Source: Diphasiastrum complanatum (lineage: Eukaryota > Streptophyta > Lycopodiopsida > Lycopodiales > Lycopodiaceae). Taken from it: a stretch of 64,000 bases of DNA. Below the pieces are notes generated by a model, which had not been told where the DNA came from, made no database searches, and saw only the letters and a list, made by a program, of their open reading frames with translations. The position numbers and the translations under genes were made by a program. The stretch spans positions 7,672,587-7,736,586 of the forward strand of contig CM055102.1 in assembly GCA_029204225.1 (NCBI GenBank), given 5' to 3'. This document shows, piece by piece, positions 63,568 to 64,000 of this stretch (position 1 is the first letter of the stretch; each line of letters begins with the position of its first letter).

Positions 63568-64000
63568 GATGGGATACCTGGAGTAAATATTATGCCAAAG
63601 GAAATTCAAATGAAAGTTGGGATAGACAATCTGGGAAATGTACCTTTTATTATAAGAATGGCAGATCACAAAAAGGTAAAACCTCTAGGTATTGCAAGAA
63701 AAGTTGAAACTTGTATAGCAGGAGAGAAGTATGAAGTAGATTATGTGGTTATTAAAATGCATCCTATCAATACTCCATATCCACTTCTCTTAGGAAGGCC
63801 ATGGTTGAAACAAGCTAAAGTATCTCATGACCGGGATAAAGATACTTTGATAATACGGACAAAAACAGGGAAAATTGTCAGAGTAAAAATGACCACTAGT
63901 TCTAGCTTAACTGGAAGATCTGGGCTAGAATCTGATATTTCCTCTGAAAATGAAAATGACACTACAAACTGGACTTCATCTATAACTACTAGTGATTACC
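63568..64000 (+). CDS. Ty3/gypsy aspartic protease region, partial (runs off the window)
   Basis: An open frame without stops from about 63568 to the end (144 codons). It starts IDGIPGVNIMPKEIQ, which resembles the active-site region of plant gypsy proteases (usually an Asp-Gly/Ser-Gly motif followed by VNIMP) with two extra residues. It continues with FIIRMADHKKVKPLGIARKVE, VDYVVIKMH and PYPLLLGRPWLKQAKV, the highly typical end of the protease domain, then a Ser/Thr/Asp-rich linker. It is on the plus strand beside the truncated start of the minus-strand copia A. The clean frame suggests a less decayed element continuing beyond 64000. Confidence 0.8.

Noticed and set aside
1-64000. CRISPR array, rRNA genes, organellar DNA insert, telomere array
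   Set aside because: No regularly spaced identical repeats, no rRNA motifs and no plastid or mitochondrial gene fragments were seen; the only telomere-like word is a single telo-box at 41751.

Overview
The window reads as nuclear DNA of a land plant with a large, repeat-rich genome. The one clear host gene is most similar in architecture to plant class 3 lipases of the diacylglycerol-lipase type. It has introns of up to about 9.4 kb filled with transposons, and almost everything else is Ty1/copia debris plus some Ty3/gypsy, CACTA, hAT-like and tRNA-derived elements. Introns of this size, long (GA)n/(CT)n tracts and the decayed copia load suggest a fern or a gymnosperm, but the sequence alone does not settle the lineage. 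I saw no bacterial features, no rRNA and no CRISPR array.

Layout. 1-3.0 kb is mostly anonymous and holds a complete non-autonomous hAT-like element (943-1397, perfect 8-bp target duplication). 3.0-4.9 kb has two copia relics. 4.9-7.24 kb (minus) is a decayed coiled-coil/Gln-rich gag-like reading frame. 7.75-13.56 kb is a decayed copia element ('family A') whose 5' LTR is split by a 1.79-kb GA-rich insertion flanked by GAGTC. 13.6-17.5 kb has further copia relics, one carrying an 86-bp tRNA-derived insertion with a 14-bp target duplication. 17.5-19.8 kb is non-coding with imperfect direct repeats.

19.80-40.89 kb (minus) is the lipase gene, which I assembled from seven exons that join in frame into about 694 residues with the lipase nucleophile motif GHSLGGG. 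Intron 5 (9.4 kb) contains an LTR, a 404-bp TRIM, two or three copia relics, an hAT-like MITE and the 3' end of a chromovirus-type gypsy element. Intron 4 (6.4 kb) contains an LTR end with a primer-binding site. Introns 1, 2 and 4 also hold local tandem duplications.

40.9-45.8 kb is the upstream region: a telo-box, CT microsatellites, and a roughly 2.6-kb structure with 0.3-kb inverted arms that encloses a cluster of 17-bp palindromes. 45.79-52.04 kb is the best preserved mobile element, a full-length minus-strand copia ('family B') with two LTRs, PBS, PPT and a GTCTG target duplication. 52.6-55.2 kb (minus) is a CACTA/En-Spm TNP2-type transposase pseudogene. 55.2-56.7 kb, 58.9-61.5 kb (plus) and 61.5-63.4 kb (minus, family A) are further copia relics. 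The window ends inside an open Ty3/gypsy aspartic-protease frame (63568-64000).

The most unusual object is the TRIM at 23175-23578. Each of its two 144-bp LTRs contains a 72-nt tRNA-like sequence with recognisable A and B boxes. LTR1 is followed immediately by an initiator-Met primer-binding site, and LTR2 is preceded by a polypurine tract. There is no run of four T residues anywhere in the element, so a Pol III transcript started in LTR1 could in principle run through the whole element. The logic would resemble the 5S-carrying Cassandra TRIMs, but with a tRNA promoter.
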